Counted from the stretch's first letter, positions 7,656-17,037 are shown. The stretch: DNA of 41,846 nucleotides from Ruegeria profundi (GCF_001507545.1 NZ_LQBP01000016.1:1-41846); one strand, 5' to 3'. The notes: generated by a model from the letters alone, not told the origin. Numbers and translations are program-made.

Positions 7656-8102
7656 ACAGTGAGGCGCTGTCTACGATTGTTGTTTGGAGGGTTCAAGAGC
7701 TTTTAGGCGAAAAAATCAGCTTTGGGCAAAAATATTTTTAGTCATGACCGACAGCCCGGAACAGCAAAACTGGCGCTAGTTGAGCGGCATGGCGCAAACG
7801 GTGCCGCCTAAGCATCATCCGGAGTTCGTAAGTCACAAAATGGTGAATGGTGCTGAGTTCGCAAACCTGCGTTTTTAGGGTCTTACCTTAGCATCATGGG
7901 CTTACAAAACATGGGCGCGCACTGCCATTCTATGAGGGATTTTCAATTGCTGAACACACACTTTGACACATTGAAGAGAATAAAAATATTTGGAAAGCCA
8001 GCACACCTACCTAGCCGGGCATAGCCTGTTCTTTTCGCAGGCACCCGAGAACCCGGAGAGGATAAAGCTATACCCAGTTGTCGCGGCGGCCCAATCGCTA
8101 CG
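7656..8102. other. Gene-free stretch between tRNA-Gln and the SH3-domain gene
   Basis: About 450 bases lack any recognisable gene on either strand. Apart from the tRNA promoter at its left end I see only short open frames without family resemblance, a small CGCA/TGCG hairpin followed by T residues near 7870, and an AT-rich stretch around 7930-7990. The SH3-domain gene ends at the right border, so part of it is that gene's 3' flank. It may hold a decayed gene or an unrecognised small RNA, but nothing supports either. Confidence 0.5.
7668..7696 (-). promoter_or_regulatory. Likely promoter of tRNA-Gln
   Basis: On the minus strand a TTGAAC -35-like element (7691-7696) and a TAGACA -10-like element (7668-7673) are separated by 17 bases, and the -10 ends 12 bases before the tRNA 5' end. 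Spacing and position suit a sigma-70 promoter. The -10 is a weak match, as is common in this group. Confidence 0.5.
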
Positions 8103-8624
8103 CTATTCGCGAATTTCAGAGGGGTCGACGCCCCAGAGTTTTGATTTCTCTGCCCAGCCACGATACCCGCCAGCCGAGATGTGGCACCAATCCAGGCTGC
8201 ATTTGCCAAGGCGTGCCACCACACCGGATTCGAATTTGGCGCTGACTTGGGAATTGGGGTCGGGGTTTGTGTAAACGGACAGCAATTCGGAATCGATCAG
8301 GACGGTACGTACACCTGAAAGCAGGGCGTAGTGTACCCATCCTCCGGCTCCGTCACGATCCTGCACCTTACGCCAATTGCCGTATTCGGCCGTGATCTGC
8401 AGCGGCATACCGCGCCGCTTGAAAACCCAATCGATTCGATGCGTCAGCGACGGGCCGCGGCGCACATTGCCCTCAGCGGCCTTCATCGAAACATAGCGGG
8501 GTATAGGCAGGTTTGTGACTTGGCCCCGCTTGTCTTGTGCGTTGGCGCTGAATGCCCCCAGAAACACAATAAATGCGCACGAAATCACCAGAAGGCGGCG
8601 TTTTACCGTTAGAAAACCACTCAC
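8103..8624 (-). CDS. Secreted SH3-domain protein
   Basis: A protein of about 173 residues starting at GTG (8624-8622). It has a clear signal peptide (basic start, hydrophobic core, cleavage near ANA-QDK at about residue 28). Behind it are bacterial SH3-like repeats: NVRRGPSLTHRIDWVFKRRGMPLQIT with YGNWRKVQDRDGAGGWVHYALLSG, then a second copy with VYTNPDPNSQVSAKFESGVVARL and WCHISAGGYRGWAEKSKLWGV. Such proteins act in the periplasm and are thought to bind peptidoglycan or envelope partners. The GTG was chosen because the longer open frame upstream has no signal sequence and runs into the divergent dehydrogenase gene. Confidence in the family is high; the exact role is unknown. Confidence 0.82.
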   Translation of the reverse strand: MSGFLTVKRRLLVISCAFIVFLGAFSANAQDKRGQVTNLPIPRYVSMKAAEGNVRRGPSLTHRIDWVFKRRGMPLQITAEYGNWRKVQDRDGAGGWVHYALLSGVRTVLIDSELLSVYTNPDPNSQVSAKFESGVVARLGKCSLDWCHISAGGYRGWAEKSKLWGVDPSEIRE

Positions 8625-8762
8625 TGACTGCCTGCTCTTGTGCCTGTTGATCTGGTTTCGAAAAAAGGTCGTCTCAATGCGATTGGGGTTCTTGTGCCCC
8701 GCCTGATCCTGCGCCACGATGCCATGGCGCGCAAAGATTTGCAAAGCGATGGGAGTGCAAAG

Positions 8763-9749
8763 GTGCCAAGAGAACGTCTGAGTGTTGTCGTAACGCGACG
8801 GTTGCCCGAGGCAGTGGAAACCAGACTGTGCGAGTTGTTCGATGTTCAACTGCGCGACGATGATGCCCCCATGTCGCGCGAAGAACTGGTCGCTGCGGTT
8901 CAAAGTGCGGATGTATTGGTTCCCACAGTTACCGATACAATTGATGGTGGCTTGTTGGGGCAGGCGGGCGAAAACCTGCGCCTGATTGCCAACTATGGGG
9001 CGGGTGTCGACAACATCGACGTCGCGACAGCGCGACAGCGCGGTATCCTGGTCTCTAACACGCCCGGCGTTCTGACCGATGACACGGCCGACATGACGAT
9101 GGCGCTGATCCTTGCGGTTACACGACGACTGCCCGAAGGCATCAGCTTGATGCAACAGGGGGATTGGTCCGGCTGGGCGCCCACGGCCTTACTGGGTGGT
9201 CGGATCGGTGGCCGGCGTCTTGGGATTCTGGGAATGGGCCGGATCGGGCAGGCCGTGGCGCGACGTGCCAGCGTGTTTGGGATGCAAGTGCATTACCACA
9301 ATCGTCGCCGGTTGCGCCCCGAGATTGAGCAGGAGCTTGACGCAACCTATTGGGAAAGTCTTGATCAGATGGTGGCGCGGATGGATGTAATCTCGGTCCA
9401 TTGCCCGTCGACTCCATCCACGTTTCACCTGATGAATGCGCGCCGTTTGAAGCTGTTGAAACCCTCCGCTGTAGTTATCAATACCTCTCGGGGTGAGGTG
9501 ATTGACGAAAACGCACTGACCCGACTGATCCGGTCTGGTGATATCGCGGGTGCGGGTCTCGACGTCTATGAACACGGCACTCAGGTGAACCCGCGTTTGC
9601 GGCAATTGCCGAATGTCGTTCTTTTGCCCCACATGGGCTCGGCCACGCTGGAAGGGCGGATCGAGATGGGGGAGAAGGTCATTATCAACATCAAGACCTT
9701 TGAGGACGGACACCGCCCGCCGGATCAGGTTGTCCCATCTATGCTGTGA
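8763..9749 (+). CDS. D-2-hydroxyacid dehydrogenase (glyoxylate/hydroxypyruvate reductase type)
   Basis: A 328-residue NAD(P)-dependent dehydrogenase. The substrate domain carries ANYGAGVDNID, the Rossmann fold has LGILGMGRIGQAVA (glycine motif at about residues 157-162), and the active site includes R243 (in NTSRGEV), a candidate Glu at 270 and H290 (in LPHMGSAT). Expected reaction: reversible reduction of glyoxylate or another 2-oxoacid to the D-2-hydroxyacid in the cytoplasm. GTG 8763 was chosen for the GGGAG ribosome site seven bases before it and for agreement with the usual family start; ATG 8724 in the same frame is an alternative. The next gene begins 38 bases later, and three forward genes form a likely operon ending at 13006. 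Confidence 0.88.
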   Translation: MPRERLSVVVTRRLPEAVETRLCELFDVQLRDDDAPMSREELVAAVQSADVLVPTVTDTIDGGLLGQAGENLRLIANYGAGVDNIDVATARQRGILVSNTPGVLTDDTADMTMALILAVTRRLPEGISLMQQGDWSGWAPTALLGGRIGGRRLGILGMGRIGQAVARRASVFGMQVHYHNRRRLRPEIEQELDATYWESLDQMVARMDVISVHCPSTPSTFHLMNARRLKLLKPSAVVINTSRGEVIDENALTRLIRSGDIAGAGLDVYEHGTQVNPRLRQLPNVVLLPHMGSATLEGRIEMGEKVIINIKTFEDGHRPPDQVVPSML

Positions 9750-9787
9750 CGCGCCCGCGCCGCAGAAACAGTTTTCTGGAGGATACG

Positions 9788-11581
9788 ATGAATAGAAATC
9801 TGATTTCGGGGTTGTTTTTTGCGGCGTTGACCTTTGGCGGTGCGTCCCTTGCACAGGAAACGGCAGATACGGTCGCGCCCGAGGGTGCCTCCGAAGGTCA
9901 GGTTCAGGCTCTGACCGATGAGGTCATCGCCTCTCTTGAGGCGAAAATGGCCGGGATACCGGTGCGTTCTGACAACTGGATGGTTGCTGCGGCGCATCCC
10001 CTGGCTGTTGAGGCCGGGGCCAAGGTGCTCCGTGCCGGTGGGTCGGCGGCTGATGCCATGGTCGCCGTTCAAGTCGTTTTGGGTTTGGTCGAGCCGCAAT
10101 CCTCGGGCCTTGGTGGCGGTGCGTTTCTGGTCTGGTATGACGCCGCGACTGGCACATTGACCACGCTGGACGGGCGCGAGACAGCACCTCTGGAAGCGAA
10201 CCACCGATTGTTTTTGGACAAGGATGGTGAGCCGCTGCAATTCTTCGATGCCGTCGTTGGTGGTCTTTCGGTCGGCACGCCCGGCACGCCTGCGCTGATG
10301 GAAGACGCCCACCGCCGTTGGGGGCGCAGCCCTTGGCCGGGCCTGTTTCAGGATGGCATCAGGTTGGCGGAAGAAGGGTTTCTTGTGTCTCCGCGCCTCG
10401 CGTCCCTTGTCGAAGCGGATTCTGAACGGCTATCACGCTTTCCGGCCACAGCCGAGTATTTCCTGCCGGGCGGCGAGCCGTTGCAGCAAGGTCAGCGTCT
10501 GATGAATCCGGATTACGCAGAAACTTTGCGCGTATTGGCCAGCGATGGATCTGCCGGGTTCTATGGTGGCGAAATCGCTGCCGGGATCGTCAGCACTGTG
10601 CGCAACGCCCCTGGTAATCCTGGTGTTCTTTCCGGTGTCGATCTGGCGCTGTATCAAGTGATCGAGCGTGAACCTGTCTGTGCCGCCTATCGCAGCTTTG
10701 AGGTTTGCGGCATCGGCCCGCCCTCGTCGGGGGCACTGACGGTTGGGCAGATTTTGGGCATGTTGAACGATTATGATCTGGCCGCGATGGGGCCAGAGGA
10801 CGCAAATGCCTGGAGGCTGATCGGCGATGCCTCGCGCCTCGCCTTTGCGGATCGTGGGCGTTACATGGCGGATCATGATTTTGTTCCGATGCCCACACAG
10901 GGGCTGGTTGACCCCGACTATCTTTCTGAACGCAGTCAGTTGCTGAACACTGAGGGCGCACTGACTGAGGTATCGCCCGGCAATCCGGAATTCGATCATG
11001 CATCCAACTGGGCGGATGATGTGTCGCTGGAACTGCCTTCGACCTCGCATATTTCGATCGTGGATCAGTACGGAAACGTGTTGTCGATGACCACCACCAT
11101 TGAGAACGGGTTTGGCTCACGCCTGATGACAAATGGGTTCCTGCTGAATAACGAGTTGACGGATTTCTCATTCAAAACCCACAGCAACGGTGTGCCAATC
11201 GCGAACCGGCTGGAACCCGGCAAACGTCCGCGTTCATCCATGAGTCCAACCATCGTTATGCAGGACAACGCGCCGGTGCTGGCGATCGGCTCGCCGGGTG
11301 GTAGCCGGATCATCGGGTATGTGGCCAAGTCGATCATTGCCTGGGCGGATTGGGATATGGATGTGCAACAGGCGCTGTCGCTGCCGCATCTTGTCAATCG
11401 GTTCGGCACTTACGATGTCGAACAAGGCACGTCAGCCGAGGGGTTCTTGGATTCGCTGATCGAACTGGGCTATGAGGTCAATCCACGCGATCTGACATCT
11501 GGGTTGCACGCGATTGAAATTGGCGAAGGTCTGATCGGTGGCGCAGACCCGCGCCGCGAAGGCATCGCGCTGGGCGAATAA
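9788..11581 (+). CDS. ggt: Gamma-glutamyltransferase
   Basis: A 597-residue precursor with a signal peptide (hydrophobic core, cleavage near SLA-QET at about residue 25) that directs it to the periplasm. The family blocks are visible: AAAHPLAVEAGAKVLRAGGSAADA, EPQSSGLGGGAFLVWYD, the self-cleavage site before Thr419 (TSHISIVD), GNVLSMTTTIENGFGS, LLNNELTDFS and GSPGGSRIIGYV. Thr419 becomes the N-terminal nucleophile of the small subunit. It transfers or hydrolyses the gamma-glutamyl group of glutathione and related peptides. A GGAGG ribosome site precedes ATG 9788. A longer in-frame start at 9746 lies inside the preceding gene and would bury the signal peptide. Product use by the flanking dehydrogenases is not evident. 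Confidence 0.95.
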   Translation: MNRNLISGLFFAALTFGGASLAQETADTVAPEGASEGQVQALTDEVIASLEAKMAGIPVRSDNWMVAAAHPLAVEAGAKVLRAGGSAADAMVAVQVVLGLVEPQSSGLGGGAFLVWYDAATGTLTTLDGRETAPLEANHRLFLDKDGEPLQFFDAVVGGLSVGTPGTPALMEDAHRRWGRSPWPGLFQDGIRLAEEGFLVSPRLASLVEADSERLSRFPATAEYFLPGGEPLQQGQRLMNPDYAETLRVLASDGSAGFYGGEIAAGIVSTVRNAPGNPGVLSGVDLALYQVIEREPVCAAYRSFEVCGIGPPSSGALTVGQILGMLNDYDLAAMGPEDANAWRLIGDASRLAFADRGRYMADHDFVPMPTQGLVDPDYLSERSQLLNTEGALTEVSPGNPEFDHASNWADDVSLELPSTSHISIVDQYGNVLSMTTTIENGFGSRLMTNGFLLNNELTDFSFKTHSNGVPIANRLEPGKRPRSSMSPTIVMQDNAPVLAIGSPGGSRIIGYVAKSIIAWADWDMDVQQALSLPHLVNRFGTYDVEQGTSAEGFLDSLIELGYEVNPRDLTSGLHAIEIGEGLIGGADPRREGIALGE

Positions 11582-11593
11582 AGGGAACTACAA

Positions 11594-13006
11594 ATGGTGC
11601 AGGCTGTAGCTTTGGCGCGAAACGAGGCCGGGATTGAAACGGCTGTAGGCATACTCAAGCAAAAGTTTGGCGACCGTCTGCAAACGGGCCAAGCTATTCG
11701 CGAACAGCATGGCCACACGACCACCTGGATCGAAAATCAAGCGCCGGACGCAGTGGTCTTTCCCCAGTCGACCGAGGAGGTTTCACAGATTGTCAAAACC
11801 TGCGCCTTGCACAAAGTCCCTGTGATTGCCTTCGGCACCGGCACCTCGCTTGAGGGGCACGTGAACGCCCCGGCGGGGGGGATCTCAGTAGATTTGTCAC
11901 GGATGAACAATGTGCTGGCCGTACATGCAAATGATCTGGACTGCGTTGTGCAGCCCGGCGTGACGCGCGAAGATCTGAACACTCATTTACGGGATCAGGG
12001 CTTGTTCTTCCCCATCGATCCGGGGGCCAATGCCTCGCTTGGTGGTATGGCGGCAACGCGGGCGTCAGGTACAAACGCCGTGCGTTATGGCACGATGAAA
12101 GACAATATCCTCAGCCTTGAGGCGGTGATGCCTGACGGTCAGATCATTCGCACCGGGCATCGGGCGCGGAAATCTTCTGCCGGGTACGATTTGACCCGCC
12201 TTTTGATAGGGGCTGAGGGCACTTTGGGCATCATCACCGAGCTTACCCTGCGCCTGCATGGCATCCCCGAGGCGATCACCTCGGCCCGGTGTTCCTTTCC
12301 GTCCGTCGATGCGGCCTGTCAGGCCGTGATGACGACGATCCAATATGGTGTGCCTGTGGCCCGGATCGAGCTGCTGGACGCGTTGTCGGTCAAGGCTGCC
12401 AACGCCTATTCCGGGCTGAGTTTGCCAGAAACGCCGTTACTGCTTTTGGAGTTTCACGGCTCGGACGCGGGCGCGGTCGAACAGGCGGACACCTTTGGAC
12501 AGATCGCCGAAGAATTCGGCGGTGCCGATTTCGCCGCCACCTCGACCACCGAAGAGCGGAACAAGCTCTGGCAAGCCCGGCATGATATGTATTGGGCCAG
12601 CTTGCAACTGCGCCCCGGTGCACGGGGAATCTCAACCGACGTTTGTGTTCCGATATCGCGTCTTGCGGAATGTGTCACGACCACCCGGGACAAGGCCGAA
12701 GAGATGGGCCTCATGGCACCAATTGTCGGACATGTGGGGGATGGAAATTTCCACACTCTGCTGCTGATCGACATGGACAATGCCGAGGAAGTGGCCCGTG
12801 GAGATGCGTTCGTTGGCTGGTTGAACGATCTGGCGATCTCGATGGAAGGTACGTGCACTGGTGAGCATGGAATCGGACAGGGAAAACGCCCCTATTTACT
12901 TAAAGAGCTAGGTGCGGCGGTCACTTACATGGATGCCATAAAAAAGGCGCTGGACCCGGATAACATCATGAATCCAGGTAAAATCCTGTCTTTCCCCGGA
13001 AACTGA
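11594..13006 (+). CDS. FAD-linked D-lactate/D-2-hydroxyacid dehydrogenase
   Basis: A 470-residue flavoprotein of the GlcD/DLD family. The N-terminal FAD-binding domain (about residues 40-220) carries PVIAFGTGTSLEGHVN, VQPGVTREDLN, FFPIDPGANASLGGMAATRASGTNAVRYGTMKDN and AGYDLTRLLIGAEGTLGIITE. The C-terminal FAD-oxidase domain ends with the histidine motif VGHVGDGNFH and EHGIGQGKRPYL. It should oxidise D-lactate or a similar D-2-hydroxyacid to the 2-oxoacid and pass electrons to cytochrome c or quinone. It starts 12 bases after ggt, behind AGGGAAC, so the three genes are probably co-transcribed. An exact substrate cannot be assigned. Confidence 0.9.
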   Translation: MVQAVALARNEAGIETAVGILKQKFGDRLQTGQAIREQHGHTTTWIENQAPDAVVFPQSTEEVSQIVKTCALHKVPVIAFGTGTSLEGHVNAPAGGISVDLSRMNNVLAVHANDLDCVVQPGVTREDLNTHLRDQGLFFPIDPGANASLGGMAATRASGTNAVRYGTMKDNILSLEAVMPDGQIIRTGHRARKSSAGYDLTRLLIGAEGTLGIITELTLRLHGIPEAITSARCSFPSVDAACQAVMTTIQYGVPVARIELLDALSVKAANAYSGLSLPETPLLLLEFHGSDAGAVEQADTFGQIAEEFGGADFAATSTTEERNKLWQARHDMYWASLQLRPGARGISTDVCVPISRLAECVTTTRDKAEEMGLMAPIVGHVGDGNFHTLLLIDMDNAEEVARGDAFVGWLNDLAISMEGTCTGEHGIGQGKRPYLLKELGAAVTYMDAIKKALDPDNIMNPGKILSFPGN

Positions 13007-13100
13007 CCTTCGACAAAAATCTGACCCTGAAGCCACATGGCTGCCCTATTCGCAGACTATCTTTCGCATTCAAGAGCAGTGATTGATTTTAGGGTCTCGA

Positions 13101-14357
13101 ATGGGCGTTTTACGGATTTTGGGTTTTGCAATGATCGTGTGTTTGGTCATCGCTGGCCTCGACTATTTCCAGCAGGGTAAAAAACACGACGGCAGTTTGT
13201 CCGTCAGTGGTTATGTTGACACGATCAAACAGCGTTTCGCGCAGCAACAGGGCGAACGTGAGGCCAAAGCCGTTGAGCGCGATCGTCAGAACCGCTGGAA
13301 CGCCGGTGCCAAACCCTATCTTCCTGCGGCCGCACAGGGTTGGGATCGGTATGAGCTGACAGACCTCGACAGCGCACCGGTGGACACTGTTCTTTCGGAG
13401 TATGACCCGACGCCGCTGATAAGCTCGGTTTCTGGTACGTCCGAGTTGATACGCCTATCCAAAGCGGGAAAAGAGGGCTTCGCCCGCAAGCTAAGCAAGA
13501 CGGGGCTGGTCTATTCCAACGGGGATGAGGTCGCCTGGTTCGACATTAGCCTCAAGCCCAAATCCGCGCGCAACTCATTGGCTGGTATCGCCTTGTCGCG
13601 GCAGCAGAATTTTGCAGCGATGACCGAGATCACCAAAGGTTTCGCGGTCATTGATGGCGTCGCGTTCATGGAAACCACATATTCCATGTTGGAGTCTGAC
13701 GAAGCCCCCGACTATCGCAGGATTACCGGGCGCATTGGAATCGATGAGGAAGTCGTGATCCGAATGAACACCAATGCGTCAGACGAAGCCATTCTCGAAC
13801 TGTTGCAAGCTGTCGATTATGCCGCCCTGAATGCGTTGCTGACCTTCCCTTCGCCCGTCGTGGGGGCAGGTATCCTGATCCCGCAAGACCGGCAAGCAGA
13901 AGTCGCACAGAAGATGGATGACTTATACTCTGAGATGATATTGGTGCAGGAAAAGATGACCGACGAAAAACTCGAGAATCTTAACTTTGCTGCGGTGATG
14001 GTCAACGCGATGACGGCATCTGGGTATAATAGCGATGGCATCATGGACATTACCGGTGGCAAGGTGTTCGAAAATCAGGATGTTCTGCAAATCGGATATG
14101 GTCGGGCGCAAAAGCTGCTGTTGGAGTCCGACCAACGCCAAGCTGCGCTTGCCGACGACACGGCGCAAGGGTCGGGCTTTTTCAAGCGGTTGAAAGACAA
14201 ATTACCGGCCTTCGGAATACCTGGGGTTACGGGCGCGTCTGCGGACTCTGCTGCGCCTAAGAAGTCGTCGCAGCCCGTGCGCGTGCACAAGGGCGGGTTG
14301 GGGACATCCTGCGCACAAGTTGGCAGCATAAAACGATGTGCAGCCGCCGGCCAATAG
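13101..14357 (+). CDS. Membrane-anchored protein of unknown function
   Basis: A 418-residue protein I do not recognise. It begins with a single hydrophobic segment (about residues 3-20, GVLRILGFAMIVCLVIAG) that may be an uncleaved anchor. A charged, probably helical stretch follows (about 40-70, rich in Gln, Glu, Lys, Arg), then a soluble region with mixed alpha/beta character and a Cys-containing C-terminal tail (GTSCAQVGSIKRCAAAGQ). The body is likely periplasmic (inference). ATG 13101 was preferred to an in-frame TTG at 13083 because AGGG lies six bases before it. It appears monocistronic, with its own terminator at 14375-14409. The codon pattern resembles neighbouring core genes, so it is probably a genuine resident gene. 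Confidence 0.75.
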   Translation: MGVLRILGFAMIVCLVIAGLDYFQQGKKHDGSLSVSGYVDTIKQRFAQQQGEREAKAVERDRQNRWNAGAKPYLPAAAQGWDRYELTDLDSAPVDTVLSEYDPTPLISSVSGTSELIRLSKAGKEGFARKLSKTGLVYSNGDEVAWFDISLKPKSARNSLAGIALSRQQNFAAMTEITKGFAVIDGVAFMETTYSMLESDEAPDYRRITGRIGIDEEVVIRMNTNASDEAILELLQAVDYAALNALLTFPSPVVGAGILIPQDRQAEVAQKMDDLYSEMILVQEKMTDEKLENLNFAAVMVNAMTASGYNSDGIMDITGGKVFENQDVLQIGYGRAQKLLLESDQRQAALADDTAQGSGFFKRLKDKLPAFGIPGVTGASADSAAPKKSSQPVRVHKGGLGTSCAQVGSIKRCAAAGQ

Positions 14358-14374
14358 GCCAAATCCATTGAATC

Positions 14375-14409
14375 AACGGCCCGTATTGAATAGCGGGTCG
14401 TTTTCTTTC
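14375..14409 (+). terminator. Rho-independent terminator after the unknown membrane protein
   Basis: CGGCCCG (14377-14383) pairs with CGGGTCG (14394-14400) with one G-U pair, flanked by an AA/TT extension and followed by TTTTCTTTCT. It sits 18 bases after the stop codon at 14357. Confidence 0.7.
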
Positions 14410-14492
14410 TCTCACTGGTCGGATGAATGTCGCGCCGGGGTCTTCAATTGCGCCATATGGTGTCAACTGAATTCAAGGGGAGACGCCCGGTT

Positions 14493-17000
14493 ATGAAAAC
14501 CCAAGTCAAAGCATTGGTCGTTGGCGGCGGCGCCATCGGGACCTCGATTGCCTATCACCTGGCCAAGGCGGGCTGGGACGATGTCATGTTGATCGAACGG
14601 GATGAGCTGACGTCTGGCTCAACCTGGCACGCAGCCGGTTTGCTGCCGTTGTTCAACATGTCCTATGCGACAACTCACATCCACAAATACTCGGTCGATT
14701 TCTACAAGACGCTTGAGGAAGAGACCGGCTTGAACGCGGGCTTTGCCGTGGTCGGGAACCTGCGCATGGCGCAGACGCAGGATCGTATGGATGAATACAT
14801 GCTCTATGCATCCACGGCCGAGACTTGTGATGTCAAATACGAATGGCTGACCCCGGATCAGATCAAGGAACGCTGGCCGTTGATCGAAACCGGCGACCTG
14901 AAGGGCGCGATTTACCACACCGAAGACGGCTACATTAACCCCGCTGACGTGACTCAGGCGATGGCCAAAGGTGCCCGTCAGCGCGGCGTGGACATCGTGC
15001 GCAAAATGCAGGCCGATGCCTTCCACTGGAACGGTACTCATTGGGAAGTCACCTGCACCAAGATGGTTGAGCAGGGCGGCAACCTTGTTCCCTCCGACGA
15101 GCAGGTGGTGATCACCGCCGAACACGTTGTGACCGCGTCGGGCAACCATGCACAGCGCACGGCCAAGATGCTGGGCATCAAGATGCCCGCAATCCCGGTT
15201 GAGCACACGTTCATCGTCATGGACAAAGACCCTGAACTGGTCAAATGGCGTGAGGCAGGCAACCCCGAGCACCCCGTTGTGCGTGACGCTGACAACGAAT
15301 CTTATGCGCGTGAGGAACGCGGTGGCTGGATTCTGGGTATCTACGAACACGGTGCACCCGCACGGTTTGAATATGGTGTGCCAGACAGCTTCCGAGCAGA
15401 CCTGTTCCCGCTGGATCTCGATCGGATTGCCGAGCAATACATGGCGATGGCCGAACGCGTGCCGTCCTGCGCCGACTCGGGCCTGAAGGACGATTTCAAC
15501 GGGCCGATCTGTTACACACCTGATGGAAACCCGCTGGTTGGTCCGGCTCCGGGTCTGCGCAATATGTGGTTGGCCGAAGGCTTTAGCTTTGGCATTACCG
15601 CAGCAGGCGGCACCGGCTACTATCTGGCGCAGATGATGGTCGATGGCGAAGCCGAGATCGACATGGCCTCGCTGGACCCCAAGCGGTATTCGTCCAACTG
15701 GATGACCACCGAGTTCGCCGCGCGCAAGAACGAAGAGTGTTATGAGCACGTCTATATCCTGCACCATCCGGATGAAGAGCGTGAAGCCTGCCGCCCGCTG
15801 CGCACCGTTCCGGCCTATGACCGTCAGAAAGCCCGCGGCGCGCAGTTCGGCTGGGTCAACGGCTGGGAACGTCCGAACTACTTCGGCCCGCTGGATGCAC
15901 CGGACAACTTTGACAAGGAAAGCCGTTCCTTCCGCCGTGGTGGCTGGTGGCAATATGCCGTCGAAGAAGCCAAAGCGATCCGCAACGGCGTTGGCCTGAT
16001 CGACGCCTCGGCCTTTACCAAGCATGTGGTCAAAGGCCCCGGCGCGACCCAGTTCCTCGATTGGTTCACCTGTAACAAGCTGCCCAAGGTCGGACGCATC
16101 AACCTGACCTATGCGCTGACCTCGCACGGCACCACCCGTACCGAATACACCATCGTCCGCAATGGCGAGAACAGCTATTACATCGTCTCCGCCGGTGCCT
16201 GGACCGAGTATGACGCCGATTACCTGCGTAAAGCGGCCGAGGACAAGATGGAGGAGTTCGGTTACATCGAGATCCAGGACGTGACCACCCAGTGGGGCGT
16301 CTTCGCCATCGCCGGACCAAAGTCGCGTGATGTTCTGAAAGAGGTTATCAAAGACGCCGACCCCGAAACCGCACTGTCCAACAAGCGCTTCCCGTGGTTG
16401 TCGGCGCGCCAGATCGAACTGGGCATGTGCCCGGTCAACGCGATCCGCGTGGCTTATACAGGTGAGCTGGGCTGGGAACTGCACCACCCGATCGAAATGC
16501 AGAACTATCTGTTCGACCTGCTGGAAAAAGCTGGTGAGAAGCACGGTATGAAGCTGGTCGGAGCCCGCGCCCAGAACTGGCTGCGTCAGGAGAAATCCTA
16601 TCGCGCCTTCGGCACCGAGCTGGGCCGCGATGCGACCCCGCTGGAAGCTGATCTACCGCGCTTTGTCGATCTGTCGAAAGACTTCTACGGCAAGGCCAAG
16701 CTGGAAGAGACTGGTGTGCGCGTGAAATGCTGCACTCTGCTGATCGACGGGCCGGACGATGCCGACCCGTGGGGACGTGAGGTGTTGTACACTCCGGAAG
16801 GTGAGCGCGTGGGGCGTCTGACCTCGGGCGGGTATTCGGTGGCGTTTGAGAAATCCATCGGCATGGGCTATGTGAAGCCCGAATTGGCGGTCGAAGGCAC
16901 CAAACTGAAGGTCAAGATGCAAGACAAGCTGTGGGACGCAGTCGTGACCTGCGACAGCCCCTATGACCCGAAAAACGAAACCATCCGCAAGGATGGGTGA
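14493..17000 (+). CDS. DAO-GcvT flavin oxidoreductase, dimethylglycine/sarcosine dehydrogenase type
   Basis: An 835-residue two-module enzyme. The N-terminal D-amino-acid-oxidase fold (about residues 8-370) has the dinucleotide motif VVGGGAIGTSIAYHLAKAGW and STWHAAGLLP, where the histidine is the residue that holds FAD covalently in dimethylglycine and sarcosine dehydrogenases. The C-terminal half is GcvT-like, the tetrahydrofolate-binding aminomethyltransferase fold (about 440-830), with VGLIDASAFTKHVVKGPGA and VGARAQNWLRQEKSYRAFGTEL. Such enzymes demethylate N-methylated glycines and give the one-carbon unit to folate; marine Rhodobacterales carry many paralogues with different methylated substrates. 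ATG 14493 follows AAGGGGAGA; the upstream in-frame ATGs lack a ribosome site. It ends at a strong terminator. Confidence 0.9.
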   Translation: MKTQVKALVVGGGAIGTSIAYHLAKAGWDDVMLIERDELTSGSTWHAAGLLPLFNMSYATTHIHKYSVDFYKTLEEETGLNAGFAVVGNLRMAQTQDRMDEYMLYASTAETCDVKYEWLTPDQIKERWPLIETGDLKGAIYHTEDGYINPADVTQAMAKGARQRGVDIVRKMQADAFHWNGTHWEVTCTKMVEQGGNLVPSDEQVVITAEHVVTASGNHAQRTAKMLGIKMPAIPVEHTFIVMDKDPELVKWREAGNPEHPVVRDADNESYAREERGGWILGIYEHGAPARFEYGVPDSFRADLFPLDLDRIAEQYMAMAERVPSCADSGLKDDFNGPICYTPDGNPLVGPAPGLRNMWLAEGFSFGITAAGGTGYYLAQMMVDGEAEIDMASLDPKRYSSNWMTTEFAARKNEECYEHVYILHHPDEEREACRPLRTVPAYDRQKARGAQFGWVNGWERPNYFGPLDAPDNFDKESRSFRRGGWWQYAVEEAKAIRNGVGLIDASAFTKHVVKGPGATQFLDWFTCNKLPKVGRINLTYALTSHGTTRTEYTIVRNGENSYYIVSAGAWTEYDADYLRKAAEDKMEEFGYIEIQDVTTQWGVFAIAGPKSRDVLKEVIKDADPETALSNKRFPWLSARQIELGMCPVNAIRVAYTGELGWELHHPIEMQNYLFDLLEKAGEKHGMKLVGARAQNWLRQEKSYRAFGTELGRDATPLEADLPRFVDLSKDFYGKAKLEETGVRVKCCTLLIDGPDDADPWGREVLYTPEGERVGRLTSGGYSVAFEKSIGMGYVKPELAVEGTKLKVKMQDKLWDAVVTCDSPYDPKNETIRKDG

Positions 17001-17007
17001 TTAGTCA

Positions 17008-17037
17008 AAGACCCCGGAGAACTCCGGGGTCTTTTTT
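17008..17037 (+). terminator. Strong rho-independent terminator shared by convergent genes
   Basis: A perfect 12-base inverted repeat (17008-17019 with 17022-17033, core ACCCCGGAG) is followed by a run of T to 17037. It ends the DAO-GcvT gene. The stop codon of the minus-strand AhpD-like gene (17036-17038) lies inside the T tract, so the hairpin sits directly downstream of that convergent gene as well; on that side only three T residues follow. Confidence 0.92.

Noticed and set aside
8625..9155. N-terminal extension of the SH3-domain frame
   Set aside because: It overlaps the divergent dehydrogenase gene and would bury the signal peptide.
14619..16544. 641-residue minus-strand open frame
   Set aside because: It is antisense to the DAO-GcvT gene, whose motifs are complete; long antisense frames are common in high-GC DNA.
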